Shown here: in pieces, positions 17,610-26,191 of the stretch
How positions within the stretch are numbered: position 1 is the stretch's first letter
How the letters are laid out: every line of letters begins with the position of its first letter
Source of the DNA: Chryseobacterium cupriresistens
GTDB lineage: Bacteria > Bacteroidota > Bacteroidia > Flavobacteriales > Weeksellaceae
DNA: 64,000 bases
Direction: 5' to 3'
NCBI RefSeq assembly: GCF_046614675.1
Contig: NZ_JBKKJT010000003.1
Coordinates: forward strand, 496,001 to 560,000
Translations under genes and position numbers: made by a program
Notes under the pieces: generated by a model
Told to the model about the DNA's origin: nothing
Databases searched by the model: none
The model's input: only the letters and a program-made list of their open reading frames with translations

Positions 17610-18017
17610 ATGTCAGGAGAAAAAGACTTGGCCATACTGATTCAGAATATGGAACCAGTATTGAATACCGGAGAATATGTATTTTGTACTGTTGAAACTT
17701 TAGCTGCAATACCGGACCTCGAAAAGGTTCTGTTTTTTTTCCGGGAAAATGAAGCCGTTACCATTGTGGTAGAAAAAACAGTAGCAGATGAATGGAATAT
17801 GGATTACAGTTATATTTCTTCATGGATTACCCTTACTATTCACTCTTCTCTGGAAGCTGTGGGGCTTACTGCAGCTTTTGCCAATGCTTTGAAAAAGGAA
17901 AATATCAGTTGTAATGTCGTTGCCGCTTACTTCCATGATCATATTTTTGTTGCCCGAAAAGATGCTGAAAAAGCAATGGAAGCTCTTTATGCATTGAGAT
18001 CAGCTCAGGAGCTGTAA
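17610..18017 (+). CDS. ACT domain-containing protein (ACT_7-type)
   Basis: About 135 residues if started at MSGEKDLAILIQ. The frame is open to 17562, but that start lies in the tail of a terminator. A TATTTTTG -7-like element at 17591-17598 also sits between the two Mets, so the inner one is preferred. The protein has two ACT-like repeats: an N-terminal one (LNTGEYVFCTVE...FRENEAVTIVVEK) and a C-terminal one (WITLTIHSSLEAVGLTAAFANALKKENISCNVVAAYFHDHIFV). ACT folds bind amino acids. Small stand-alone members of this family (formerly DUF2241) have no clear role. It appears to be monocistronic. Confidence 0.85.
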   Translation: MSGEKDLAILIQNMEPVLNTGEYVFCTVETLAAIPDLEKVLFFFRENEAVTIVVEKTVADEWNMDYSYISSWITLTIHSSLEAVGLTAAFANALKKENISCNVVAAYFHDHIFVARKDAEKAMEALYALRSAQEL

Positions 18018-18096
18018 AATAATTTTTTTGGAGAAATTTTATTTCACCTTTTAAAATGTCTGATTGAGCTGCTAAAATGTCCTCTTGATAATGAAA

Positions 18097-18131
18097 TTGA
18101 GTGTTCTGCCTGTTTTTGTGTTTTATGTTTG
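18097..18131 (+). promoter_or_regulatory. promoter of the alpha/beta hydrolase lipoprotein gene
   Basis: A perfect TATGTTTG -7 element (18124-18131) lies 28 nt before the ATG, with TTGA 23 nt upstream of it as a weak -33. Confidence 0.6.
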
Positions 18132-18159
18132 CACCATAATCATACAAAAATAAACAACA

Positions 18160-19107
18160 ATGAAAACAATCAGAAAAATCTCAGCCTTAAGCTTATTATG
18201 TTTAACTCTTTTTACTGTAGTGACAGTTTCCTGCACTGAGGAAAATGAGCCTCCCACGGCGCAGGAGATACAAAACAGAAACCACCAGACTGCCAAAACC
18301 CAATTCATAACCGTTAAAGGAAATGCCATCGCATACCGTGTTTTAGGAAAAGAAGACGGGATTCCTTTGGTTCTCCTTCCAGGATTAGGCGGCTCAATGG
18401 ATGACTGGGATCCTGCAGTGACAGATGGACTGGCTAAAAACTATAAAGTCATTATCTTTGATAACAAAGGAGTCTCTTCCTCAAAAGGAACCACTCCCAA
18501 CACGGTTCAGGCGATGGCTGACGATGCGGTAGACTTTATTAAGGCTTTGAACCTGACCAAAGTGAATATCATGGGATTTTCTATGGGAGGATTTGTCGCA
18601 CAGCGAATAGTGCTTACCAATCCGTCACTGATTAATAAAGTGATTTTAACAGGTACAGGCCCTCAGGGAGCTATAGGCTTGTCTAATCTTCCCAATATTA
18701 TTGCCGGAACCGCTGGCTTAAGTCCTGAAGCTTCATACCTGAAATTTGGTTTTACAGAATCTGCTCAGAGTATTGCGGAAGGAAAAGCTTCTTTTGCAAG
18801 AGTTCAGCTTCGTACGACGGACAGAGATCTTCCGTTAAGTGATGCTGCCTCCGGTGCTCAGTTTACTGCAGTATTGAGCTGGGCTCAGCCTGATGCTGAT
18901 GCGCTTACAGAAATAGAGAAGATTAAAAATCCCGTACTGATTGTGCATGGTGAAAATGATCTTCCGGTATCTGTTCAGAATGCAAAAAATATGGCTCAGC
19001 ATTTAGACCATGCAGAACTGGTGATCTTCCCGGATTCAGGACACGCTTCTTTTTATCAATATCACGATACATTTGTTGCGAAAGCTACAGAATTCCTTGG
19101 AAAATAA
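18160..19107 (+). CDS. alpha/beta hydrolase, lipoprotein
   Basis: A 315-residue protein with a lipoprotein signal (LFTVVTVSCTEE, Cys about 25), so probably anchored in a membrane facing outward. The hydrolase fold is complete: an oxyanion-hole loop LLPGLGGSMDDWDP, the nucleophile elbow GFSMGGFVAQ with Ser at about 141, the acid in VHGENDLPVS and the histidine in PDSGHASFYQ. It resembles homoserine-lactone/ester hydrolases and haloperoxidase-type esterases. The substrate is unknown. It has its own promoter and shares a downstream terminator with a convergent gene. Confidence 0.9.
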   Translation: MKTIRKISALSLLCLTLFTVVTVSCTEENEPPTAQEIQNRNHQTAKTQFITVKGNAIAYRVLGKEDGIPLVLLPGLGGSMDDWDPAVTDGLAKNYKVIIFDNKGVSSSKGTTPNTVQAMADDAVDFIKALNLTKVNIMGFSMGGFVAQRIVLTNPSLINKVILTGTGPQGAIGLSNLPNIIAGTAGLSPEASYLKFGFTESAQSIAEGKASFARVQLRTTDRDLPLSDAASGAQFTAVLSWAQPDADALTEIEKIKNPVLIVHGENDLPVSVQNAKNMAQHLDHAELVIFPDSGHASFYQYHDTFVAKATEFLGK

Positions 19108-19133
19108 ATATGTTCTTAAAAAATTATAACAAG

Positions 19134-19165
19134 AAGACCCGCTGATGAACAGCGAGTCTTTTTTT
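19134..19165. terminator. bidirectional terminator between hydrolase and VOC genes
   Basis: Stem AAGACCCGCTG / CAGCGAGTCTT (one mismatch), 5-nt loop and T-run, between the convergent genes. Confidence 0.82.
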
Positions 19166-19179
19166 ATTGATATCAGGAT

Positions 19180-19575
19180 TTAGCCGAATTTCTTCACAGC
19201 CTCTTCACTTACCGGAGTAAAAAAGTTAATCATATTGCCATCCGGATCACAGAACAGGAGAGATCTGTTTCCCCATGGCATCGTTGTCGGCTCCTGAATA
19301 ATTCGGGAAGTCATACTTTTAATCCTTTCGTATTCTTCGTCAACATTTTTAACCATAAATTCAATAATGGTTGATTTTGTTCCTGCGAAATCTGTAAGAT
19401 CTTCTGAGAACATTTGCATGGTCCGGGTACTTCCGATAGCAATTGTGATAGAATCAGTAGAGAGTTCTGCAAAATCTTCTGTATACCATGTGGCAGAAAA
19501 TCCGGTAATCTGTTCATAAAATTGTACTGCTGCTTTAATGTCCTTACTAATGAGTCTTAATGAGGTAAGTTTCAT
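19180..19575 (-). CDS. VOC family protein (glyoxalase/bleomycin-resistance fold)
   Basis: A 131-residue protein with two beta-alpha-beta-beta-beta units: LTSLRLISKDIKAAVQFYEQITG at the N-terminus and FMVKNVDEEYERIKS...PWGNRSLLFCDPDGNMINFFTPV at the C-terminus. The final DPDGNxIxF motif is the classic VOC ending, including a metal-ligand position normally Glu but here Asn/Phe context. The role may be isomerase, lyase or binding protein. It is a single gene on the minus strand. Confidence 0.88.
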   Translation of the reverse strand: MKLTSLRLISKDIKAAVQFYEQITGFSATWYTEDFAELSTDSITIAIGSTRTMQMFSEDLTDFAGTKSTIIEFMVKNVDEEYERIKSMTSRIIQEPTTMPWGNRSLLFCDPDGNMINFFTPVSEEAVKKFG

Positions 19576-19697
19576 AAGAATATTTATTTAAATTTTTAAA
19601 AACAAAGGTATGAGCTTGTTATGACAGTAAATTGTCAGTAGCCATTAACAGTCTTTATTTTTTTTGATTAAATTTGATAGCGCCAAAATCATAACCT

Positions 19698-20894
19698 ATG
19701 AAAATCAAAGTATTAACTCTTTTTCTTCTTTTCCTTAGTCATGCCTTTTATGGCTGCAGTATGTTTAAAATGACCCATAAGGGAAAGACAATCGTTGGAA
19801 ATAATGAAGATTGGGTAAGTCCCAATGCTGAAATCTGGTTTGAGCCTAAACAGCAGGATAAATACGGAGTAGCCTATGTTGGTTTTATCAATCGGTTTCC
19901 TCAGGGAGCCATGAACGAAGCCGGGTTAGTTTTTGATGGATTTGCCACTCCGGAAATTTCAGTTCCCAAACAGGAAGGAAAGATTCAAAAGCCGGTTCGG
20001 GATATTGTACATTATGTGATGGCAAATTTTAATACAGTTCATCAGGTAAAAGACTATCTGTTTACCGTAGATATGAGTTTTCTGACTTCCAGTGTGATGA
20101 TGTTTGTTGATAAAACAGGAGAATATTTACTTGTAGAAGGCGGAGCTTTGGTTCTTGGAAATCAGGAATACTATATCCAGTCGAATTTTAATCCTACAAA
20201 AAGTACCGTTGATGAAGATAAGAAAAAGCTGGATTATTATATGAAAGGTGTCAGCTTTCTTAAAGCCCGGAAACCCGACGGAACGCCAGCTTTCTGTTCT
20301 TCAGTGATGGATCAGATGCAGGTGAAAGATACACAGTATACCAATATCTATGATCTGAATAAAGGAACAATACAACTTTTTCTCCATCATGATTTCTCTC
20401 AGTCAGTCGAGATTAATCTTGAGGAAGAATTGAAAAAAGATACCCATTCCTACATGATGGCAGACCTTTTTCCTGCCACTTCAGAAGGAGTATTATTTTA
20501 TAAAAAATATAATAATGCAGATAATCCTGCGGGATACCTTCAGGATATCTGGGCAAAAGGAACAGCTGGTAAAACCAAAGAAGAAATCGAAAATTATAAA
20601 GCTACATCAGGTTTAGCCTGGCTCAGCAATTATATCGGATATGAATGGATGCGGGACAAAAAACAAATAGGCGCGGCTATTAAGATTTTTACCTTTGCTA
20701 CAGAAATGTACCCTGAAAATGCTAATTTATTTGATAGTCTGGGAGAGGCTTACTGGATGGCAAAAGATTATAAGGCTGCTATTATGAACTATGGTAAATC
20801 ATTATCCCTTAACCCTAAAAATCTGGATGCTATTGATATGCTCATGAAAATCAAACAAGAGCAGGAAAAAATTGAAAGCAAAAAGATAAATTAA
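19698..20894 (+). CDS. secreted Ntn-hydrolase (linear amide C-N hydrolase type) with C-terminal TPR
   Basis: A 398-residue exported protein. A signal peptide ends right before Cys 20 (SHAFYG then CSMFKMTHKGK), so cleavage would expose an N-terminal nucleophile cysteine. This fits the choloylglycine hydrolase/penicillin V acylase superfamily, as do GNNEDWVSPNAEIWFEP and the GAMNEAGLVFDGFA segment. The C-terminal 100 residues form tetratricopeptide repeats (AIKIFTFATEMYPENANLFDSLGEAYWMAKDYKAAIMNYGKSLSLNP). The combination suggests a periplasmic amide hydrolase docked to a partner. The substrate is unknown. The last codons overlap the convergent Crp/Fnr gene by 4 nt. Confidence 0.86.
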   Translation: MKIKVLTLFLLFLSHAFYGCSMFKMTHKGKTIVGNNEDWVSPNAEIWFEPKQQDKYGVAYVGFINRFPQGAMNEAGLVFDGFATPEISVPKQEGKIQKPVRDIVHYVMANFNTVHQVKDYLFTVDMSFLTSSVMMFVDKTGEYLLVEGGALVLGNQEYYIQSNFNPTKSTVDEDKKKLDYYMKGVSFLKARKPDGTPAFCSSVMDQMQVKDTQYTNIYDLNKGTIQLFLHHDFSQSVEINLEEELKKDTHSYMMADLFPATSEGVLFYKKYNNADNPAGYLQDIWAKGTAGKTKEEIENYKATSGLAWLSNYIGYEWMRDKKQIGAAIKIFTFATEMYPENANLFDSLGEAYWMAKDYKAAIMNYGKSLSLNPKNLDAIDMLMKIKQEQEKIESKKIN

Positions 20895-21577
20895 TAAAAA
20901 TTAGCGATATGAATTAATCGCTTAATATCAGTAATTTGTATTTTCCGTGCTTCAGATCTGATCAGTTTTTCCTGCTTGAAATCATTGATGATACGGGCTA
21001 AGGTTTCTCTTGCTGTTCCCACCATATTGGCAAGATCCACACGGGAAAGGGTAATGAATACTTCATGGTCAGGTGTGTCATTTGATGTATACTTATCATG
21101 AAGAATCAGTAAACTGAGAGCAGCTCTTTCACGGACTGTACGGTGGGATAAAACTGCAATAAGGTTTGCCATTACGCTGAATTCATGGCTTAAAGATTTC
21201 AGCAGCAGCCTCGAAAGCACTGATGACTGACTCAGAATATCCAGAAAACTGTCTTTTGAAATAAATGAGATCACAGAATTTTCAAGGGTTGAGGTCGTAT
21301 CTCCGTAAGATTCATTGCTCAGAATAGCAGAATATCCGAAAAATTCACCGGAACTGTAAATGTAAATAATCTGCTCCCTTCCGTCATTATCAACCTTGTA
21401 TTTCTTTATTTTACCTTCGTTCAGGTAGTAAACGCCATTGGGTTTCGTTCCGTCAGTAAATATGGGTTCATTTTTACGATAGTTCCTGGTTTTCATAGCT
21501 CCTGTAAGAAGATTTTTATCATACTCAGGGAGTTCATCAAAAAGATACTGATTGTTAAAAATAAATTTTGAGATCAT
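20891..21577 (-). CDS. Crp/Fnr family transcriptional regulator
   Basis: A 228-residue regulator. The cyclic-nucleotide-binding jelly roll occupies about residues 15-130 (PIFTDGTKPNGVYYLNEGKIKKYKVDNDGREQIIYIYSSGEFFGYSAIL). The Crp-type winged helix follows (FITLSRVDLANMVGTARETLARIINDFKQEKLI). It lacks the N-terminal cysteines of oxygen-sensing Fnr, and the ligand is not obvious. Two direct copies of TAAATCACA, 22 nt apart, lie 44-75 nt upstream of the start and could be autoregulatory sites. The stop overlaps the convergent Ntn-hydrolase gene. Confidence 0.92.
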   Translation of the reverse strand: MISKFIFNNQYLFDELPEYDKNLLTGAMKTRNYRKNEPIFTDGTKPNGVYYLNEGKIKKYKVDNDGREQIIYIYSSGEFFGYSAILSNESYGDTTSTLENSVISFISKDSFLDILSQSSVLSRLLLKSLSHEFSVMANLIAVLSHRTVRERAALSLLILHDKYTSNDTPDHEVFITLSRVDLANMVGTARETLARIINDFKQEKLIRSEARKIQITDIKRLIHIANFY

Positions 21578-21942
21578 AATTTTTCTATACAGGATATTGG
21601 GTGTACGTTCAGTTTTTAACTTAAATCACATTTTAAACCGATCTAAATCACAAGATTTTTTTCCTGAACGAATTACTTTTACAAAAGTAATGAAATTGAT
21701 TCTGAAATAAGAAAAAGAAGATCTCACAGAGGCCTTGAAGCCTTTTCAGAATCATTATTTATTACTAAAAAATAGGATTTTACGTTAAAGGGGAAATAGT
21801 AGACCTATAAAGAACACTGGATAAATATTTAAGCGGACATGTTTTTCACAGTTTGACGCTGACATTTCTAATTATTTTTTTTACTTATTTATTTTATCCG
21901 GTTGTTCTTTTCCTGAAGGAGAAGCCCCTATAGAAATTTAAA
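21578..21942. other. intergenic region between divergent Crp/Fnr and DUF1275 genes
   Basis: 365 nt. It holds the direct repeat TAAATCACA at 21622-21630 and 21644-21652 and a weak GC hairpin near 21732-21750. No gene was found. Confidence 0.5.
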
Positions 21943-22668
21943 ATGTTCAGACACAGAGGGAAAAACAGAACCTATTTTCACAATCTTAAGCTTGCATCAG
22001 TACTTTCATTTGTTGCAGGGATAGTGAATATTGCAGGTGTTTTATCTGTGAAAGTGCTTACTACGAATATAACCGGACATTTTGCCTTCTTTTCTGAAGA
22101 AATTCTTATCGATCATTACAACAAGGCACTCACTTATTTTATCTTTATTATATGTTTTCTGGGAGGAGCATTTTCATCCAGTTTTATGGTTGAGTTTTCG
22201 TCCGGACACAAAATGTTCCGTCCGCATCTCATTCCTTTGATCACCGAAATTCTGATTTTAGGTTTTGTGGGAATAACAGGTGACCAAACATTGAAAATCT
22301 CAATATCTCATTATGCAATTGCCGGACTTTTGCTTTTTGCAATGGGGGTTCAGAACTCACTGGTAACAAGAGTATCACAATCTGTGGTAAGAACTACTCA
22401 TCTTACGGGGTTATTTACTGATCTGGGAATAGAGCTTTCAAAACTTTTTTTTAAGGAAAGGGAAAACGAAAAGAGGCAGCTTAAAAAAAATATCGCCCTG
22501 AAACTGGTGATTATCGCCTGCTTTTTTGCAGGATGTATGATTGGCGGTTTTGTGTACAGCATGATTCAGCTTAAAACGCTGCTTGTAACTGCGGGATTGC
22601 TCTTTGGCGTAATCAGGTATGATAAGTTCCTGTACCGGTATTACGCTTTAAAAAGGAAATTCAGATAG
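21943..22668 (+). CDS. DUF1275 (YoaK-like) membrane protein
   Basis: A 241-residue integral membrane protein with about six hydrophobic segments. The family opening is seen in LASVLSFVAGIVNIAGVLSVKVLTTNITGHFAFF, followed later by AMGVQNSLVTRVSQSVVRTTHLTGLFTDLGIELS, the conserved G-x-Q-N and T-x-x-TG-x-x-TD pattern of DUF1275. The family function is unknown. A basic loop of about 25 residues (KERENEKRQLKKN) separates the last pair of segments. Divergent from the Crp/Fnr gene, which could control it. Confidence 0.87.
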   Translation: MFRHRGKNRTYFHNLKLASVLSFVAGIVNIAGVLSVKVLTTNITGHFAFFSEEILIDHYNKALTYFIFIICFLGGAFSSSFMVEFSSGHKMFRPHLIPLITEILILGFVGITGDQTLKISISHYAIAGLLLFAMGVQNSLVTRVSQSVVRTTHLTGLFTDLGIELSKLFFKERENEKRQLKKNIALKLVIIACFFAGCMIGGFVYSMIQLKTLLVTAGLLFGVIRYDKFLYRYYALKRKFR

Positions 22669-22681
22669 AATACAATAAAAG

Positions 22682-22713
22682 AAGGATATTCCGTTGTTGG
22701 GAATATCCTTTTT
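22682..22713. terminator. bidirectional terminator between DUF1275 and DUF4249 genes
   Basis: A perfect 11-bp stem AAGGATATTCC / GGAATATCCTT with a 7-nt loop and T-run. Confidence 0.88.
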
Positions 22714-22717
22714 AAAT

Positions 22718-23533
22718 TTATGGCGTTACAGGCTGGATCACAAAAGTTTCCGTATCTGTTGTGTGGGCTGAAAAATAGCCTAATGCTCCGTTGCTGATAT
22801 TACTCGGAGGATTAGCTGGAGTAGCAGTTCCGCCGTTGCCGCCCGAAATCTGAAGCAATGCACTGTAATAAGTGAACACATTGGTGTCGATAGACTGCAT
22901 TTCCACATGGATTTTGTCTCCCGGCACTACTTCATGGTCGCGGCCCTTGTTATCGTCATTGGGAAGAATCAGAGGCTGTTGGTTCGGTAAGCCGTTATTG
23001 ACATTGTCTGAAAAAGTATTCATGTATTTTTTAGGCAAATCATTAATCGTAAAACTAAAAAGATAACGGTTTCCTAGTGGCATCGGGTCTGTAAAGAGTG
23101 GTAAAAGAGTGTAGGTGGTCTTATCACCAAATTTAAAAGAACTCTGTTGCAGTCCGTCAAAATATACTACTTCAGGCATTGTACTCTGAGCTGTATATTG
23201 TTTTCCTTCTGCCTGTATTTTTAATGTATACGTTCTTCCGGGCGTACCTACAAAAGTAGTGGTCTTATACATTCCGTTTCCTGTATAGTGAAGTGTTTCA
23301 GTCTGGCCTGTATCATCGCTTAAAACCACCTGGGCTCCGGTTACTGCCGGATACTGATTAGGTTCTGAAAATCCAACGGACTTTGTGATTTTTACAGTAT
23401 AAGGCCCTGACTGATTGGTTACATTGCCTTCAATAACAATATTCCCGCTCTGATCGTTCAGATCCAGGTTAATTTCCTTTTCACAGGAGGTTAAGGCGAA
23501 GAGGGAAACTATGATATAAAAAGTATTTTTCAT
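22718..23533 (-). CDS. DUF4249 lipoprotein, partner of TonB receptor
   Basis: A 271-residue lipoprotein (LFALTSCEKEINLDL, Cys 17). DUF4249 features are clear: VIEGNVTNQSGPYTVKITKSVGFSEPNQYPAVTGAQVVL at the start, a peptidase-regulatory-like beta sandwich, and GNRYLFSFTINDLPKKYMNTFSD in the middle. It is encoded 3 nt after the TonB receptor stop. In Bacteroidota such lipoproteins are regularly paired with small carboxypeptidase-regulatory TonB receptors and probably sit on the cell surface as a substrate-capturing lid, analogous to SusD though unrelated. The substrate is unknown. Confidence 0.88.
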   Translation of the reverse strand: MKNTFYIIVSLFALTSCEKEINLDLNDQSGNIVIEGNVTNQSGPYTVKITKSVGFSEPNQYPAVTGAQVVLSDDTGQTETLHYTGNGMYKTTTFVGTPGRTYTLKIQAEGKQYTAQSTMPEVVYFDGLQQSSFKFGDKTTYTLLPLFTDPMPLGNRYLFSFTINDLPKKYMNTFSDNVNNGLPNQQPLILPNDDNKGRDHEVVPGDKIHVEMQSIDTNVFTYYSALLQISGGNGGTATPANPPSNISNGALGYFSAHTTDTETFVIQPVTP

Positions 23534-23536
23534 GAT

Positions 23537-25867
23537 TTAGAATTTGAAATTATAGGTGATATTAGGGACCCATCGGAATAAAGAGGTCTGCATGGCACGT
23601 GTTGTTCCCGGGCGGTCAGGATTGTCTTCAAAATTGATGGTATAAGCATTTTCTCTGCCGTACAGGTTGTAAATACCAAAGGTCCATGAACCGCGGAACC
23701 GCTTATTGGAACTTGGTTCGTAAGTAGCACTCAGATCCATTCTGTGATATGCAGGCATTCTGTCAGCATTTCTGTTGCTGTACTGGAAGACTGTTTGTCC
23801 GTTCAGCTCATATTTTCCGGTAGGGAAGGTAACTGCATTTCCGGTACTGTATACAAATAATCCTGAAAAACTCCATTTCGGATTAAGCTGATACGTTGCA
23901 ACGACGGATAAATCGTGGGTTTTATCCATTCTGGCGTTATACCATTCATTATTATTGATTCCGTTGATCTTTCTTTCTGTTTTAGAAAGGGTATAGGAGA
24001 TCCATCCTGTCAGTTTTCCGCTCTTCTTTTTGGCGATAAGTTCCAGACCGTAGGCTCTTCCTTTTCCGAACAGCAACTCGCTTTCTACATCAGCTCCTGT
24101 GTCAAAACCAATCTGAGCACCATTTTTGAAATCGATCTGGTTTTTCATGTCTTTATAATAGACCTCAGCGTTCAATTCGTAATTATTGTTGTTGAAGTTT
24201 CTGCTGTATCCTAAACTGATCTGATCTGCAATTTCCGGTTTTACCGTATAGCTGCTTCCTATCCACTGATCGGTAGGATTTCCACTGTTGCTGTTGCTTA
24301 AGAGGTGAAGATTCTGAGTGTTCCTGGAATAACCTGCTTTTACACTGCTCACTTCGTTGATGCGGTAGTTGGCGCTGATACGCGGTTCAATATTCACATA
24401 GGTTTTCCCGAATTTTCCTTTCTCTAAAAATTTACTGTCGGTTAGTACGCCATTCTCATAAGTATTGAATGTGTCACCTCCCAGTACACTGAACATGGAA
24501 AGCCTTGCTCCATAATTGATGGTCAGCTTTTCCGTTGCTTTATAATCATCATTAATGTAAACGGCATTTTCCCACGAGTATCTCGGATTTCTGGCAAAAC
24601 TGCTCACGGTGGTACCGGAAGCACTGCTCGGAGTAAGGGTATGATAAATAGACTGCAGACCGAAACGTACAGAATGCTTATTTCCGGCAAACCAGGTAAA
24701 ATCCTGCTTAAGATTCCAGTCACGGATTTTTGAATTTAAATCAAATACCGTATCATCATTTTTCAGACTGATCTTATAGTCATAATTACTGTAAATAAAT
24801 GAAGTATTGGAGAATAGCTTACTGCTGATGATGCTGTTCCATCTCAAAGTGGCCGTCGTATTTCCCCAGTCTGTATTGAAAGTATCTCCCAATCCCAGAA
24901 CATCTCTTCCAAAATACCCGGACAGGTAAATACGGTTGTTTTCGTTGATCTGATAATTGGCTTTCAGGTTCAGATCGTAAAAATATAATTTGTTGTCTTT
25001 ATAATCTTTATTGGCTTTAAGAAAAAGATCCGCATACGTTCTTCTTCCCGAAACAATGAATGATGATTTTTCCTTTTGAATAGGCCCTTCCACACTCAGC
25101 CTGCTGCTGATAAGTCCGATTCCTCCGTTAACGTTATAATCTTTGTTGTTTCCGTCCTTCATTTTAACATCCAATACAGAAGAAAGACGTCCTCCGTATT
25201 GTGCGGGGCTGTTTCCTTTGATAATGCTGGCATCTTTCAGGGCATCACTGTTGAATGTACTGAAAAAACCAAGAAGGTGAGAGGCATTATAAACAGGAGC
25301 TTCATCCAGCAGGATCAGGTTTTGGTCGGTAGCACCTCCTCTTACACTGAACCCGCTGCTTCCTTCACCGTTACTTTTGATGCCGGGTAAAAGCTGTATG
25401 GTTTTCATGACATCTTTTTCACCAAAAAGTACAGGAAGTTTCTCTATATTTTTAATACTTAACGTCTCTGCTCCCATTTGAGCTGAGGTCAGGTTTTTAT
25501 CCTTTTTGATACCGGTTATCACCACCTCATCAATGGCTTTTTCTACAGATTCTGATGGAAGCAGCGGAAGATCGAGTTTTATATTCTGATCTACATTGAT
25601 CTTCTGCTCAAAATCCTGATATCCCGGGTAGGAAATAACCAGGGTATAATTTCCTTCGGGTAATGAAAGGGAATAAAATCCATATTCGTTGGCAACAACA
25701 TTGATGCGGGGATCTTCGCTTACTTTTACAGAGACTCCGATGAGTAATTCTCCGTTTTTTTTGTCTTTCACGGTTCCACTTACGGAATACGTTTGTTGGG
25801 CCATTGCCAGTGTACTGAAGCAGAGCGCAGCGGTGGCAGCGGTAATTTTTAGAAAGGATGTTTGCAT
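23537..25867 (-). CDS. TonB-dependent outer-membrane receptor with carboxypeptidase-like N-domain
   Basis: A 776-residue receptor. A signal peptide (ATAALCFSTLAMAQQ) is followed by a CarboxypepD_reg-like domain (about 25-110: SVSGTVKDKKNGELLIGVSVKVSE), then a plug domain from about 115 to 250 (IDEVVITGIKKDKN, SSGFSVRGGATDQNLILLDEAPVYNASH), then the beta-barrel ending in the aromatic RWVPNITYNFKF. No TonB-box consensus stands out. The size is small for SusC (about 1000), matching receptors that pair with DUF4249. An AraC-type regulator is encoded 324 nt upstream on the same strand, and a 20-bp palindrome lies about 80 nt before the start. Substrate unknown; siderophore or peptide are possibilities. 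Confidence 0.92.
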   Translation of the reverse strand: MQTSFLKITAATAALCFSTLAMAQQTYSVSGTVKDKKNGELLIGVSVKVSEDPRINVVANEYGFYSLSLPEGNYTLVISYPGYQDFEQKINVDQNIKLDLPLLPSESVEKAIDEVVITGIKKDKNLTSAQMGAETLSIKNIEKLPVLFGEKDVMKTIQLLPGIKSNGEGSSGFSVRGGATDQNLILLDEAPVYNASHLLGFFSTFNSDALKDASIIKGNSPAQYGGRLSSVLDVKMKDGNNKDYNVNGGIGLISSRLSVEGPIQKEKSSFIVSGRRTYADLFLKANKDYKDNKLYFYDLNLKANYQINENNRIYLSGYFGRDVLGLGDTFNTDWGNTTATLRWNSIISSKLFSNTSFIYSNYDYKISLKNDDTVFDLNSKIRDWNLKQDFTWFAGNKHSVRFGLQSIYHTLTPSSASGTTVSSFARNPRYSWENAVYINDDYKATEKLTINYGARLSMFSVLGGDTFNTYENGVLTDSKFLEKGKFGKTYVNIEPRISANYRINEVSSVKAGYSRNTQNLHLLSNSNSGNPTDQWIGSSYTVKPEIADQISLGYSRNFNNNNYELNAEVYYKDMKNQIDFKNGAQIGFDTGADVESELLFGKGRAYGLELIAKKKSGKLTGWISYTLSKTERKINGINNNEWYNARMDKTHDLSVVATYQLNPKWSFSGLFVYSTGNAVTFPTGKYELNGQTVFQYSNRNADRMPAYHRMDLSATYEPSSNKRFRGSWTFGIYNLYGRENAYTINFEDNPDRPGTTRAMQTSLFRWVPNITYNFKF

Positions 25868-26191
25868 TAGTTTATTTTAAAGTAGTAGATCTCTTGTCTA
25901 TGAGTTAATGTTTTGATGATGTTCAATGAGTTGGATGAATAGGGGATTTGTTACAGGTAACAAATTAATTATGAAATAAATCCATTGGAAAAGCAGACTT
26001 CAGGAAATGATAATGGCAAGGATAAAAGAGGACTGTCAGATAAAAAGCAGTATTATGCATTGGATATTAATTTATTGTTGTTTTTTTTGGTAGATTTTAT
26101 TGAAAAACAAATTATTAACGACTGTTATTTAGTTTTTATTATTACCCGGAATTAAAAAAATACAAATAAGCTTTTACAAGACTGTACGATG
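25868..26191. other. intergenic region upstream of the TonB receptor gene
   Basis: 324 nt, AT-rich, no gene. It contains the 20-bp palindrome at 25946-25965. Nothing else distinctive. Confidence 0.6.
25946..25965. promoter_or_regulatory. candidate operator upstream of the TonB receptor
   Basis: ATTTGTTAC AG GTAACAAAT: perfect 9-bp arms around a 2-nt centre, about 80 nt before the receptor start. Confidence 0.55.

Noticed and set aside
22718..25867. SusC/SusD pair
   Set aside because: The receptor is about 776 residues and the lipoprotein is DUF4249, not SusD; no glycan-degradation genes are nearby.
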